64,000 bases of DNA, from the NCBI GenBank assembly GCA_965223835.1, contig CBDCXQ010000001.1, positions 2,790,001-2,854,000 on the forward strand, read 5' to 3'. Origin of the DNA: CAVYXZ01 sp965223835 (GTDB lineage Bacteria > Chloroflexota > Anaerolineae > Aggregatilineales > Phototrophicaceae). Shown here piece by piece: positions 35,305 to 43,503 of the stretch. A program made the translations under genes and the position numbers. Positions within the stretch are counted from its first letter, which is position 1, and each line of letters opens with the position of its first letter. Below the pieces are notes generated by a model. That model worked only from the letters and a program-made list of their open reading frames with translations, was not told where the DNA came from and did not search any database.

Positions 35305-35871
35305 ATGGCAAGACAAGCACCTATTGGCCCGAATTCATCCGAATCCGGGCCTGCCTATCTGTTGCTGGGTCAGATTCTACGACCGCACGGCATTCGTGGC
35401 GAACTACGAGTCCGCATCCTTACCGATTACCCGGAGCGCATCCCGGAACTTGAGCAAATCTATATCGGGACTGATGTGAATGCTGACAATGTGGTCGCCT
35501 ACCAGGTGCAACAGATGCGGATGCACAAAGGTTATGGGCTGCTGCAACTGGTTGGCGTAAACAACCGCGACCAGGCAGAATTTTTCCGCCAGCTCTATGT
35601 GATGGTTGCTATCAGCGATGCAGTTCCATTAGAAGATGGCGAATTCTACCTGTACCAGATTATTGGCGTCACCGCCCGCTCAGATGAAGGGGTGGAACTC
35701 GGGCCAGTTGTCGATGTGATTGAAACCGGTGCCAATGATGTCTACGTACTTGAGAGCCAAGAATATGGCGAAATTCTGATACCGGTCACCGCCGAAACAG
35801 TTGTTGAAACCAACATCGCTGCCGGTTATATTGTTGTGAAACTGCCAGAAGGTCTGCTGCCGAACCCTTAA
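35305..35871 (+). CDS. rimM: Ribosome maturation factor RimM
   Basis: 188 aa. Acts in 16S rRNA processing and 30S head assembly and interacts with S19. Seen: YLLLGQILRPHGIRGELRVR at the N-terminus (RimM signature), QAEFFRQLYVMVAI, then the PRC-barrel domain DGEFYLYQIIGVTARSDEGVEL, GANDVYVLES and EILIPVTAETVVETNIAAG. ATG 35305 follows the khpA stop by three bases; a TTG at 35302 is also in frame. TrmD and RplS, normally next in this operon, are not found downstream in this window; dprA follows. Confidence 0.93.
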   Translation: MARQAPIGPNSSESGPAYLLLGQILRPHGIRGELRVRILTDYPERIPELEQIYIGTDVNADNVVAYQVQQMRMHKGYGLLQLVGVNNRDQAEFFRQLYVMVAISDAVPLEDGEFYLYQIIGVTARSDEGVELGPVVDVIETGANDVYVLESQEYGEILIPVTAETVVETNIAAGYIVVKLPEGLLPNP

Positions 35872-35880
35872 TTCCGGTGC

Positions 35881-35910
35881 TTGACAAGCTTTACCAACGC
35901 TTGCTATGCT
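35881..35910 (+). promoter_or_regulatory. Putative sigma-A promoter for dprA
   Basis: Perfect TTGACA (35881-35886), an 18-base gap and TATGCT (35905-35910), starting ten bases after the rimM stop. If used, transcription would begin near 35917, before the GTG at 35943, supporting that start for dprA. A GTG at 35877 upstream could instead be the start and make this coincidental. Confidence 0.45.
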
Positions 35911-35942
35911 GTTTGCGGACAGTTATTGGCCTGACAAACTCC

Positions 35943-37034
35943 GTGAATGACACAAAATACTGGCTTGGTTTCAGCCTGGTGTCTGGTATTGGCCCCCGGC
36001 GCGTTATCCACCTGCTCAACCAATTTAGTGATTTAGCATCTGCCTGGAATGCTCCCCAACGGCAGCTTGAGCGGGCGGGCCTGGAATTACGTTTAGTCAA
36101 TGCGCTAGCACAGATGCGGTCCAAACTTAATCTGGATGAAGAACTGGATCGCATCGAACAGACCGGCGCACAATTGTTGACGCTGGGTCATGATGACTAC
36201 CCCACACCGCTCCAGGGTTTACCAGACCCGCCGCTGGTGCTGTATGTTCGGGGCACGCTGCTGCCCACCGACCGGCATGCGCTTAGCGTGGTTGGCACCC
36301 GTCAGGCGACCCATTATGGACGCGAGGCAGCCTACAAATTATCGTCTGCGCTGGCACAACACGGCGTCACAATTATCAGCGGACTGGCGCATGGAATCGA
36401 CAGCGCGGCCCATCGCGGTGCGCTTGAAGCGAACGGACGTACGATTGCGGTAATGGGCTGTGGGATTGATCATATTTACCCGGCAGATAATATTGAACTG
36501 GCCCAGCAAATCACCCGGAATGGGGCATTAATTAGCGAGTTTCCACTGGGAACGCCGCCCGAAGGTCGCAATTTCCCGCGGCGCAATCGGATCATCAGCG
36601 GCATCGGTCTGGGGGTGCTGGTGGTCGAAGCACCGGACAATAGCGGCGCGCTGATCACAGCGAATATGGCTGCTGAGCAAGGGCGGGACGTATTCGCGGT
36701 TCCGGGGAACATCTTTAACAAGTCAAGCGCGGGTTCCAATCGCTTGATTCAAGAAGGTGCCAAACTGGTGATGGGTGCCGCCGATATACTTAATGAATTG
36801 AACATAACATTTACCCGGGTTCAAGCCAAAACAATTACAGAGAAAATTGTGCCTGGCAGCCCAACTGAAGCACAGTTGCTCGGCGCTCTCAGTGCCGACC
36901 CCTTGCATGTTGACGATGTGGCCCGTTTGTGTGATATGCCAATTGCCACAGTCACCAGCACGCTTACGATACTGGAACTGAAGGGACTTGCGCGAAAAGT
37001 GGGACCTATGCAATATTGCTTGGTACAAACCTAA
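35943..37034 (+). CDS. dprA: DNA-processing protein DprA
   Basis: 363 aa with start GTG 35943 (VNDTKYWLGFSLVSGIGPRR, the usual DprA beginning); the frame is open back to GTG 35877. DprA loads RecA on incoming single-stranded DNA during natural transformation. Seen: helical N-domain GIGPRRVIHLLNQF, Rossmann-like LSVVGTRQATHYGREAAY, IISGLAHGIDSAAHRGALE, TIAVMGCGIDHIYPADN, ISEFPLGTPPEGRNFPRRNR, and VFAVPGNIFNKSSAGSN, plus a C-terminal winged helix. A complete DprA suggests potential competence, but no com genes are in view. manC follows 17 bases later. Confidence 0.93.
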   Translation: MNDTKYWLGFSLVSGIGPRRVIHLLNQFSDLASAWNAPQRQLERAGLELRLVNALAQMRSKLNLDEELDRIEQTGAQLLTLGHDDYPTPLQGLPDPPLVLYVRGTLLPTDRHALSVVGTRQATHYGREAAYKLSSALAQHGVTIISGLAHGIDSAAHRGALEANGRTIAVMGCGIDHIYPADNIELAQQITRNGALISEFPLGTPPEGRNFPRRNRIISGIGLGVLVVEAPDNSGALITANMAAEQGRDVFAVPGNIFNKSSAGSNRLIQEGAKLVMGAADILNELNITFTRVQAKTITEKIVPGSPTEAQLLGALSADPLHVDDVARLCDMPIATVTSTLTILELKGLARKVGPMQYCLVQT

Positions 37035-37051
37035 TCGGAGACAGCAAAACA

Positions 37052-38134
37052 ATGGAACATTTCTACGCGATGATAATGGCTGGTGGTGGCGGAACCCGGT
37101 TATGGCCCATGAGCCGCCAGGACAAGCCGAAACAGCTTTGGCCTTTAGTCGAAGATGTTTCGATGTTCAAAGCCAGCGTTGACCGGTTGACTCCGCTGTT
37201 TACACCAGACCATATTTACGTGGTCACGGGTCGTCGTTACTTTGATGCCATGCATACTGATGTGCCAGAAATCCCGGTTGAGAATTACATAATTGAACCC
37301 TACGGGCGCAATACAGCGCCAGCCGCGGCGCTGGGATTAACCGTCATTCATAAGCGTGACCCAGAGGCTACCATCGCTATTCTGACAGCCGATCATCACA
37401 TCACCGAAAAGGAGAAGTTTCGGCACGTTCTCCAGAGCGCCCGTGATCTAGCCGAAAAGGGTCACATTGTCACCCTGGGACTTGAACCGCATTTCCCGGC
37501 AACCGGCTTTGGCTATATCCGTCAGGGACACGAACTCGCCCGGGTCAATGGCTTTGCTGCCTTTCACAGCCTGGAGTTTACCGAAAAACCGGATGCGGAA
37601 ACGGCCACAAAATTTATCGAATCTGGCGAATATACCTGGAACTCTGGTATGTTTGTCTGGAAGGCAGCGACGGCACTCAAAGAATTTCAGCGTCAGCAGC
37701 CAGAAATGTATGCCCAGTTCCAGGAAATTGGTCGCCATGTCGACACGGAACATTTCGAGGACAATCTAGAACGCATCTGGAACAACATTCGTAATATCTC
37801 GCTGGACTTCGCCGTCATGGAAAATGCGCAGAACATCGCCGTCATCCCCATTGACATTGGTTGGAATGATGTCGGCAGTTGGGGCGCACTCTATGAAGTG
37901 CTCAAGCTGGACCGCAACAATAACCATTTTAAGGGGGGTTCACCGGCGCATTTCGCTCTGGACACCCAGAACACCCTGGTCTTCAGTGACAAGCTTACGG
38001 TTACGATTGGCGTTGATGACCTTATCATTGTTGAAACACCTGATGCTCTACTCGTCTGCCATAAAGACCGCACGCAGGATGTCAAGGAAGTTGTAAACAG
38101 ACTGCTCACGAACAAGTATTACAAATACCTGTAG
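37052..38134 (+). CDS. manC: Mannose-1-phosphate guanylyltransferase
   Basis: 360 aa nucleotidyltransferase making GDP-mannose for glycans. Seen: AMIMAGGGGTRLWPMSRQDK (pyrophosphorylase signature with catalytic Arg/Lys), YIIEPYGRNTAPAAALGL, ILTADHHITEKEKF, FTEKPDAETATKFIESGEYTWNSGMFVW and DIGWNDVGSWGALYEVL. The C-terminal isomerase cupin of bifunctional ManC/AlgA is absent, so this is the single-function type. ATG 37052 with CGGAG upstream. It sits between dprA and topA on the same strand, a non-glycan context; mannosylglycerate or cell-surface glycans are possible users of the product. Confidence 0.92.
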   Translation: MEHFYAMIMAGGGGTRLWPMSRQDKPKQLWPLVEDVSMFKASVDRLTPLFTPDHIYVVTGRRYFDAMHTDVPEIPVENYIIEPYGRNTAPAAALGLTVIHKRDPEATIAILTADHHITEKEKFRHVLQSARDLAEKGHIVTLGLEPHFPATGFGYIRQGHELARVNGFAAFHSLEFTEKPDAETATKFIESGEYTWNSGMFVWKAATALKEFQRQQPEMYAQFQEIGRHVDTEHFEDNLERIWNNIRNISLDFAVMENAQNIAVIPIDIGWNDVGSWGALYEVLKLDRNNNHFKGGSPAHFALDTQNTLVFSDKLTVTIGVDDLIIVETPDALLVCHKDRTQDVKEVVNRLLTNKYYKYL

Positions 38135-38152
38135 CCTCACCGAGGGAATTCT

Positions 38153-40555
38153 ATGACTGAGCCACTCCAGGCCTATTGTGTAAGTTGCAAGACAAAACGA
38201 GAAATCGCCGATCCCCAGGCTGAATATACTCGCACGGGAACCCCAGGAACACGCGGTAAATGTTCGGTCTGCGGTCAGACGCTTTTCCGCATGGGCGCAA
38301 CCCCGGCGCATGAAAACCTGCCGAAACCGGAAAAAGTGGAAAAACCGAAACGAACTAAGAAAAAGACCGCCAAAAAAACGACGACCAAGCCACGGCGCAA
38401 GAAAGTTGGCAAGCTGGTCATTGTTGAATCACCGGCTAAAGCCCGCACCGTTGGCAATTTCCTGGGTAAAGGCTATACGGTCAAAGCCTCAAAAGGCCAC
38501 GTGCGCGATTTGCTGGTATCGCAACTATCGGTTGATGTTGAAAATGACTTCGAACCCAAATATCGGGTAATGAACAACAAACGAGACGTTGTAAAAGATC
38601 TGAAGGCTGATGTCGCCAATGCTGAAGAAATCTACCTGGCAACCGACCCCGACCGCGAAGGCGAGGCCATCGCCTGGCACCTGATCGCCGCGACCCAGGC
38701 CGAAGAAGCCAAGATTCAGCGCGTCGTCTTTCATGAAATCACTGACTCGGCTGTCGAGGCGGCCTTTGCCCATCCCCGACTCATCAACATGGAAGTCGTT
38801 GATGCCTACCAGGCCCGCCGCGTGCTCGACCGGCTCGTGGGTTACAACATCACGGAGCTACTCTGGCAAAAAGTCCGCAATCAGCTTACCGCTGGTCGAG
38901 TCCAGAGCATCGCTGTACGCATGGTCGTGGACCGAGAACGCGAAATCGAGAACTTCACACCTGAAGAATACTGGACGCTAGACGCCGAGTTGCAACAACA
39001 GGTGGCAAACGGAACCAAACCGGGGAAATTTGTCGCGCGTTTAGTCAAGATCAACGGTGATGACGTAGCGTTTGGCTCCCAGGCCGATGTTCAACCGCAT
39101 CTTGACGTATTGGGCAACAGCCAGTTCCAGATCGCAGATGTCAAACGGGGTACGCGTCAACGACGACCCTCCGCGCCTTTTACCACCAGCACTTTACAGC
39201 AAGAGGCTTCGCGCCGGTTCGGTTTCAATGCACGGCGCACGATGAGCATCGCGCAACAACTTTACGAAGGCATCAGCCTGACCAATGAGGGAACAGTAGG
39301 CTTAATTACCTACATGCGGACCGACAGTACCAGTATCTCGAAACAGGCCCAGACCGATGCCCGCAGCTACATTGTCGGACGCTATGGGAAGGATTATGTA
39401 CCGAACAAACCGCCGGTGTATCGTACACGCGCCAAAAGTGCTCAGGAAGCGCATGAGGCGATTCGTCCCACCGGCGTTCAGCGCGCACCGGCCACTATCA
39501 AAAGTGCGCTCAACCGTGACCAGCTACGACTGTATGAGTTAATCTGGGAGCGCTTTGTCGCGAGTCAGATGTCGAACGCGGTTTACAACACAATTCGGGT
39601 CGAAATCGCTGCTGGCCCCCAGGCTGACGACCAGCCCTATCTGTTTCGCACGGCGGGCAGCACCATCAAATTTCCGGGCTTCCTGGCCCTCTATGAGGAT
39701 ACCCGCGACGAAGACCTCGCCCAGGACGACGACGAAGGCCGTATTTTGCCCGAACTGACTAAGAACGAGTTATTGGATTTGTTGCGGCTGCTACCCGAAC
39801 AGCATTTTACTCAGCCACCACCCCGCTACACCGAAGCCTCGCTCGTTCGGGCCTTAGAAGAGCAAGGCATTGGGCGACCAAGCACCTATGCGCCGACGGT
39901 AGCGGCTATCCAAAACCGCGAATATATCGACAAGCAGGACAAGCGGCTCATCCCAACCGAAATCGGCAAGACGGTCAACGATCTGCTGATCGAATTCTTC
40001 CCCAACGTGATGGATTATCAATTCACCGCCCATATGGAGGAAGAGTTGGATGACATCGCCGAGGGCAAACGCGAATGGCGGCCCATGCTTAATGAATTCT
40101 ACAAACCATTCGAACAGCAATTATCGAATGCTCGAAAAAACATGCCCCAGATCACGCAAGAAGAGCGTATTGGACGTGATTGTCCTGAATGTGGAACTCA
40201 CGATAGCTTAGTCATCCGCTATGGGCGGTTTGGGAAGTTCATCGGCTGTGCGAATTATCCTGAGTGTCGCTATACGGAACCCTGGTTAGAGTTACTTGGC
40301 ATCGCCTGCCCGATTTGCGGCGAAGAACATGGCGGCGAATTAGTCGAGCGCAAGTCCCGACGGGGGCGAACCTTTTATGGCTGTGCCCGCTACCCGGACT
40401 GCGATTTCACCAGTTGGAAACGCCCACTACCCGTGCCCTGTCCTAATTGTACAAGCCTTCTGGTGCAAAACAATCGCACGACTGCCCAGTGTACGAACTG
40501 CGAAAATGTCTACAAATTGGATGAACTACCCAGTAGCACGCCCGAACTGACATAG
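38153..40555 (+). CDS. topA: DNA topoisomerase I with N-terminal zinc ribbon
   Basis: 800 aa type IA topoisomerase relaxing negative supercoils. The TOPRIM domain starts only near residue 85 (KLVIVESPAKARTVGNFLGK; ATDPDREGEAIAWHL). Catalytic Tyr is in EGTVGLITYMRTDSTSI, and CPEC/CANYPEC, CPIC/CARYPDC and CPNC/CTNC mark three C-terminal zinc ribbons. Extra: the first 50 residues hold a DUF5679-like ribbon (AYCVSCKTKREIADP, KCSVCGQTLFRMG), joined by a Lys-rich linker. ATG 38153 with GAGG upstream. Such N-terminal ribbons occur in Chloroflexota; their function in TopA is not established. Confidence 0.95.
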   Translation: MTEPLQAYCVSCKTKREIADPQAEYTRTGTPGTRGKCSVCGQTLFRMGATPAHENLPKPEKVEKPKRTKKKTAKKTTTKPRRKKVGKLVIVESPAKARTVGNFLGKGYTVKASKGHVRDLLVSQLSVDVENDFEPKYRVMNNKRDVVKDLKADVANAEEIYLATDPDREGEAIAWHLIAATQAEEAKIQRVVFHEITDSAVEAAFAHPRLINMEVVDAYQARRVLDRLVGYNITELLWQKVRNQLTAGRVQSIAVRMVVDREREIENFTPEEYWTLDAELQQQVANGTKPGKFVARLVKINGDDVAFGSQADVQPHLDVLGNSQFQIADVKRGTRQRRPSAPFTTSTLQQEASRRFGFNARRTMSIAQQLYEGISLTNEGTVGLITYMRTDSTSISKQAQTDARSYIVGRYGKDYVPNKPPVYRTRAKSAQEAHEAIRPTGVQRAPATIKSALNRDQLRLYELIWERFVASQMSNAVYNTIRVEIAAGPQADDQPYLFRTAGSTIKFPGFLALYEDTRDEDLAQDDDEGRILPELTKNELLDLLRLLPEQHFTQPPPRYTEASLVRALEEQGIGRPSTYAPTVAAIQNREYIDKQDKRLIPTEIGKTVNDLLIEFFPNVMDYQFTAHMEEELDDIAEGKREWRPMLNEFYKPFEQQLSNARKNMPQITQEERIGRDCPECGTHDSLVIRYGRFGKFIGCANYPECRYTEPWLELLGIACPICGEEHGGELVERKSRRGRTFYGCARYPDCDFTSWKRPLPVPCPNCTSLLVQNNRTTAQCTNCENVYKLDELPSSTPELT

Positions 40556-40561
40556 CCGATA

Positions 40562-40598
40562 GTCCCATTTGTGTTCAACTAATTTTCGCAAATGGGAC
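40562..40598. repeat. Perfect 10-base inverted repeat after topA
   Basis: GTCCCATTTG (40562-40571) and CAAATGGGAC (40589-40598) are exact reverse complements with a 17-base spacer. It lies six bases after the topA stop and just before a TACAAT (40607-40612) that could be the -10 of the next gene. No T tract follows, so it may be an operator overlapping the -35 region, or a hairpin at the topA mRNA end. Confidence 0.5.
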
Positions 40599-40654
40599 AA
40601 ATCTTGTACAATACGGGAATAATTATTAAGGTTTGCCTGGAAAGGCCGCACTAC

Positions 40655-41983
40655 ATGCAGAAATTCCGTGAATGGTTAATCGGCTCCTATAACGGCCTCT
40701 ACAAGATCGTACTTGAACCATCGATGCCCAGTTGGCAAACAGTGCTTATTCTGGTCTTAGCATTTATTGTTGGCTTACTCTGGGCTTATACTTTGGGGCG
40801 CATTGTTTATTTCGATGGTGATCCCAGCCAGCTCGAACAAAGTTGGCAAAACGAATGGGTGCAGTTGTTGGCTGACCGTTATGAAAGCGTGACCAGCTCA
40901 TCGGCCACTGGCCCGGAATTCGATCAAAGTATCATAGGCTTGCTTGGCGCTGTCGATAATCCTTCGGGAATCGCACAGTCGATTGGCATTACCGATCAAG
41001 GCTTCCTGCAATTGGCCCAACAAGCCGAGCCGGGCAAAGCCGCCCCGACCAGACCAAACATTGTCGACAGCTTATTGCCCTTTGTCTTAGGGTCGCTGGT
41101 CATCATCATTGTCACCCCTATTATTGCGCTGCTCGGTCGAATCCTGATTTACCCCAACCTGATCGAACCGGTGATTAAGCGCCTGCGCGGTGGCACCGCC
41201 GCTTCCGATGAAGCAACCCAGAAAACGATTGATGCCATGCGGGCCGCCCGCGATGCTGAAGCCAAAGCGAATGAATCGGCGGCACCGGTGGACATCGAAT
41301 TAGGTGAACCCGTCACCCGCAAGATGTCGGTGTATCTGATGGGGCGTGGTCAGTACGATGACTCATTCGAGATCGAAGACGCCAATGACATGTTTCTCGG
41401 CGAATGTGGCGCGGCAATTGCCGAAACAATTGGCGAGGGCAGCCCGACCAAAGTCACCGCCATCGAGATCTGGCTTTTCGATAAAGATGATTTCGTTCGT
41501 ACTCTGACTGGTGTGTTCGCGACTGAATTCGCCTTTAACGATCCGGCAACCAAGACGAAGCTGGAACCCCGAGGCGATGTGGTTCAATTGCGTGAAGGTG
41601 CTACCCTGATGCTCGAAACGAATACGCTGCGCTTACAAGCCCGTATCGTTGACATGGGCTACGGTGATGGCAGCAATAGCTTCATCGAAAAAGCAACGAT
41701 TGAGATCGCCGTATGGCGTAAGGCTGGGGCGACCAGTCCAGCACCTGCCGGTGGACCGCCGCAACTGCCACCCGAAAAGCCGCTACCATTGGACATTGAA
41801 TTCGACCCGCCACCGGCCATGCCTGCACCATCGTCACCAGCCCAGCCCGTCACGCCTGCCGCCATGCCACCAGCCTTCAGCCCACCACCCACCACGCCCG
41901 CCGCATCACCACCCCGACCAGTTGCGCCACCGCCCGATGATGATCCATTCGGCGGCACCGGTGATTTCACACCCATTAGTTAA
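40655..41983 (+). CDS. Two-TM protein with conserved soluble domain and Pro-rich tail, unknown function
   Basis: 442 aa, not recognised. Start ATG 40655 (MQKFREWLIG) with GGAAAGG upstream. TM segments near residues 26-48 (TVLILVLAFIVGLLWAYTLG) and 149-173 (LPFVLGSLVIIIVTPIIALLG). The loop between them is outside or inside depending on topology. The folded domain near 230-370 contains KMSVYLMGRGQYDDSFEIED, FLGECGAAIAETIGEG and IEIWLFDKDDFVRTLTGVF. From about 375 the protein is Pro/Ala-rich and disordered. I recall similar proteins mainly from Chloroflexota. No enzyme motif is visible. A strong terminator follows. Confidence 0.75.
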   Translation: MQKFREWLIGSYNGLYKIVLEPSMPSWQTVLILVLAFIVGLLWAYTLGRIVYFDGDPSQLEQSWQNEWVQLLADRYESVTSSSATGPEFDQSIIGLLGAVDNPSGIAQSIGITDQGFLQLAQQAEPGKAAPTRPNIVDSLLPFVLGSLVIIIVTPIIALLGRILIYPNLIEPVIKRLRGGTAASDEATQKTIDAMRAARDAEAKANESAAPVDIELGEPVTRKMSVYLMGRGQYDDSFEIEDANDMFLGECGAAIAETIGEGSPTKVTAIEIWLFDKDDFVRTLTGVFATEFAFNDPATKTKLEPRGDVVQLREGATLMLETNTLRLQARIVDMGYGDGSNSFIEKATIEIAVWRKAGATSPAPAGGPPQLPPEKPLPLDIEFDPPPAMPAPSSPAQPVTPAAMPPAFSPPPTTPAASPPRPVAPPPDDDPFGGTGDFTPIS

Positions 41984-41986
41984 GAA

Positions 41987-42013
41987 AAAACGCCCCGCAC
42001 ATTGGGGCGTTTT
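41987..42013. terminator. Bidirectional rho-independent terminator
   Basis: Perfect 10-base stem AAAACGCCCC (41987-41996) and GGGGCGTTTT (42004-42013) with a 7-base loop, A-run before and T-run after. It sits between the convergent 40655 gene and greA and can serve both strands. Confidence 0.9.
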
Positions 42014-42037
42014 CGTATTATCTGTCCAGACACCAAG

Positions 42038-42505
42038 TTACTGAATTTTTCTGATCTTAAATTCGGTTGTACCACCCGGTGTACTGACAATAACTTTCGC
42101 ACCGCGCTTCTTACCAAGCAAAGCGGCCCCGATGGGACTCTCGTGCGAGATTTTGCCTTCGCGGGGATTGGCTTCCGCCGCACCAACAATCATGTAGGTT
42201 TCGTCTTCATCCATGCCATCTTCCCGAATGGTAACTTCTGATCCCAGTCGCACGAGGTCAGTCGCCCCGTTATTGTTAATAATTTTTGCCGAACGCAGCA
42301 CATTCTCCAGATATTGAATTCGCCCCTCAACAAAGGCTTGCTGCTCTTTAGTGTCGTGATAATCAGCGTTTTCTTTAAGATCACCCTGAGCCACCGCTTC
42401 TTTTAGTTTCGCAGCCAGTTCAGGGCGACGTACATTGATAAGCCGGTTAAGTTCCTGCTGGAGTTCTTCTGCGCCTTCGGGCGTCAAATAGGTTGAATCT
42501 GACAT
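42038..42505 (-). CDS. greA: Transcription elongation factor GreA
   Basis: 155 aa; rescues stalled RNA polymerase by stimulating transcript cleavage. Seen: YLTPEGAEELQQELNRLINVRRPE, the coiled-coil tip acidic motif VAQGDLKENADYHDTKEQQAF, then the FKBP-like domain with ESPIGAALLGKKRGAKVIV and GTTEFKIRKIQ. Start ATG 42505 (MSDSTYLTPEG) with GAGGT upstream; the longer frame overlaps the MBL gene and is rejected. It is 37 bases after the MBL hydrolase stop on the same strand. Confidence 0.96.
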   Translation of the reverse strand: MSDSTYLTPEGAEELQQELNRLINVRRPELAAKLKEAVAQGDLKENADYHDTKEQQAFVEGRIQYLENVLRSAKIINNNGATDLVRLGSEVTIREDGMDEDETYMIVGAAEANPREGKISHESPIGAALLGKKRGAKVIVSTPGGTTEFKIRKIQ

Positions 42506-42542
42506 CGTGTCTACCTCATGCAATAAATACTGCGCATATCTA

Positions 42543-43376
42543 TTATAGCTGTTCAAGCAATTCTCGGCGCTGTTGCGCAAGCACCTGAACATTTTGGCGG
42601 TGTAATTGCTCAGCGGCCCCATTCAAAAGGATGCGGCTCTTACCACAAGCCTCGATGGCTATCGCCTCAAGGGGGGTCGATTCAGTCAGCGCCTGGTCAA
42701 CTGCGTTACGCAAGTTTTCCAGATAATCGAGGTCCTCCTGAATTTTTTCGTCAACCTCGCCCCGCAGGATCACCTCCCCATGCCCCTGGACGATATTTTC
42801 ATAGGGAATGCCCTGCAACCGCTGAAGCGAATTCACAAAATCATCATAATCCCCATCAACAAAATACGGTATTGGCATCATCGTGTCGGCGCCGAGCAAC
42901 ACGCGATCTTCTTTTATATGACAGACAATAGTATCTGGACTATGACCAGGCGTGTGCCAGAATTCCAGTGTTTTGCCACCAATGTGTAGTGCCAGCATAC
43001 CGCTATCGAAAACAATATCAGGCAAGACAACATTGACTTCGCGTAAGTCATCAGAAGTAGCCTGTGCTTGCTCAAGGCTGGGTCGTCCACGTTCGTCAAG
43101 AAGCGTCCGGCAGCGTGCATGGCTGATAACCTGGGCATCCTCAAAAAAGCACGTTCCTATCGTATGATCGGCATGAAAATGGCTGTTCACCACATAGATC
43201 ACTTTCTGGCCCAGGCGTCCTTCCAGAAAGCGTTTCAGTTGTTGCGTTTCCTCTGGGTACGCCAGCGTGTCAAATAACACGACGCCTTCTGCTGTGATAA
43301 TGGCGCTGGCCGTTACCTGCACATAAAGGTCGCTGGTGAAAACATAAATGTCATTGGCGACACGCTCACGTTGCAT
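42543..43376 (-). CDS. MBL-fold metal-dependent hydrolase
   Basis: 277 aa, cytosolic. The metallo-beta-lactamase metal motif is intact: VVNSHFHADHTIG (HxHxDH), FWHTPGHSPDTIV, LLGADTMMPIPYF and the distal IVQGHGEVILRGEVDEK. The N-terminus ANDIYVFTSDLYVQVTASAI resembles SoxH/quinoprotein-relay-type and glyoxalase-II-like hydrolases. Substrate unknown. Upstream of greA in the same direction, so possibly co-transcribed. Confidence 0.85.
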   Translation of the reverse strand: MQRERVANDIYVFTSDLYVQVTASAIITAEGVVLFDTLAYPEETQQLKRFLEGRLGQKVIYVVNSHFHADHTIGTCFFEDAQVISHARCRTLLDERGRPSLEQAQATSDDLREVNVVLPDIVFDSGMLALHIGGKTLEFWHTPGHSPDTIVCHIKEDRVLLGADTMMPIPYFVDGDYDDFVNSLQRLQGIPYENIVQGHGEVILRGEVDEKIQEDLDYLENLRNAVDQALTESTPLEAIAIEACGKSRILLNGAAEQLHRQNVQVLAQQRRELLEQL

Positions 43377-43458
43377 TATTCAGCTATTACCTCAGCACCA
43401 ACTTGGACTCACATGAGGTGAGAGTATAGACCTAAGCCGCCCGGAATTCAAGTCAGCG

Positions 43459-43467
43459 TGCTAGAAT
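43459..43467 (+). promoter_or_regulatory. Putative extended -10 promoter of the binding-protein gene
   Basis: TGCTAGAAT (43459-43467), an extended -10 (TGn plus TAGAAT), 37 bases before the ATG at 43504. No clear -35 hexamer. Confidence 0.35.
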
Positions 43468-43503
43468 AAGCGTTACATCAGCGATTCATTAAGGAGGGCT
43501 TAT

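Noticed and set aside
42506..42622. Longer greA start
   Set aside because: The added 39 residues overlap the MBL gene's 3' end and do not resemble GreA; ATG 42505 has a ribosome-binding site.
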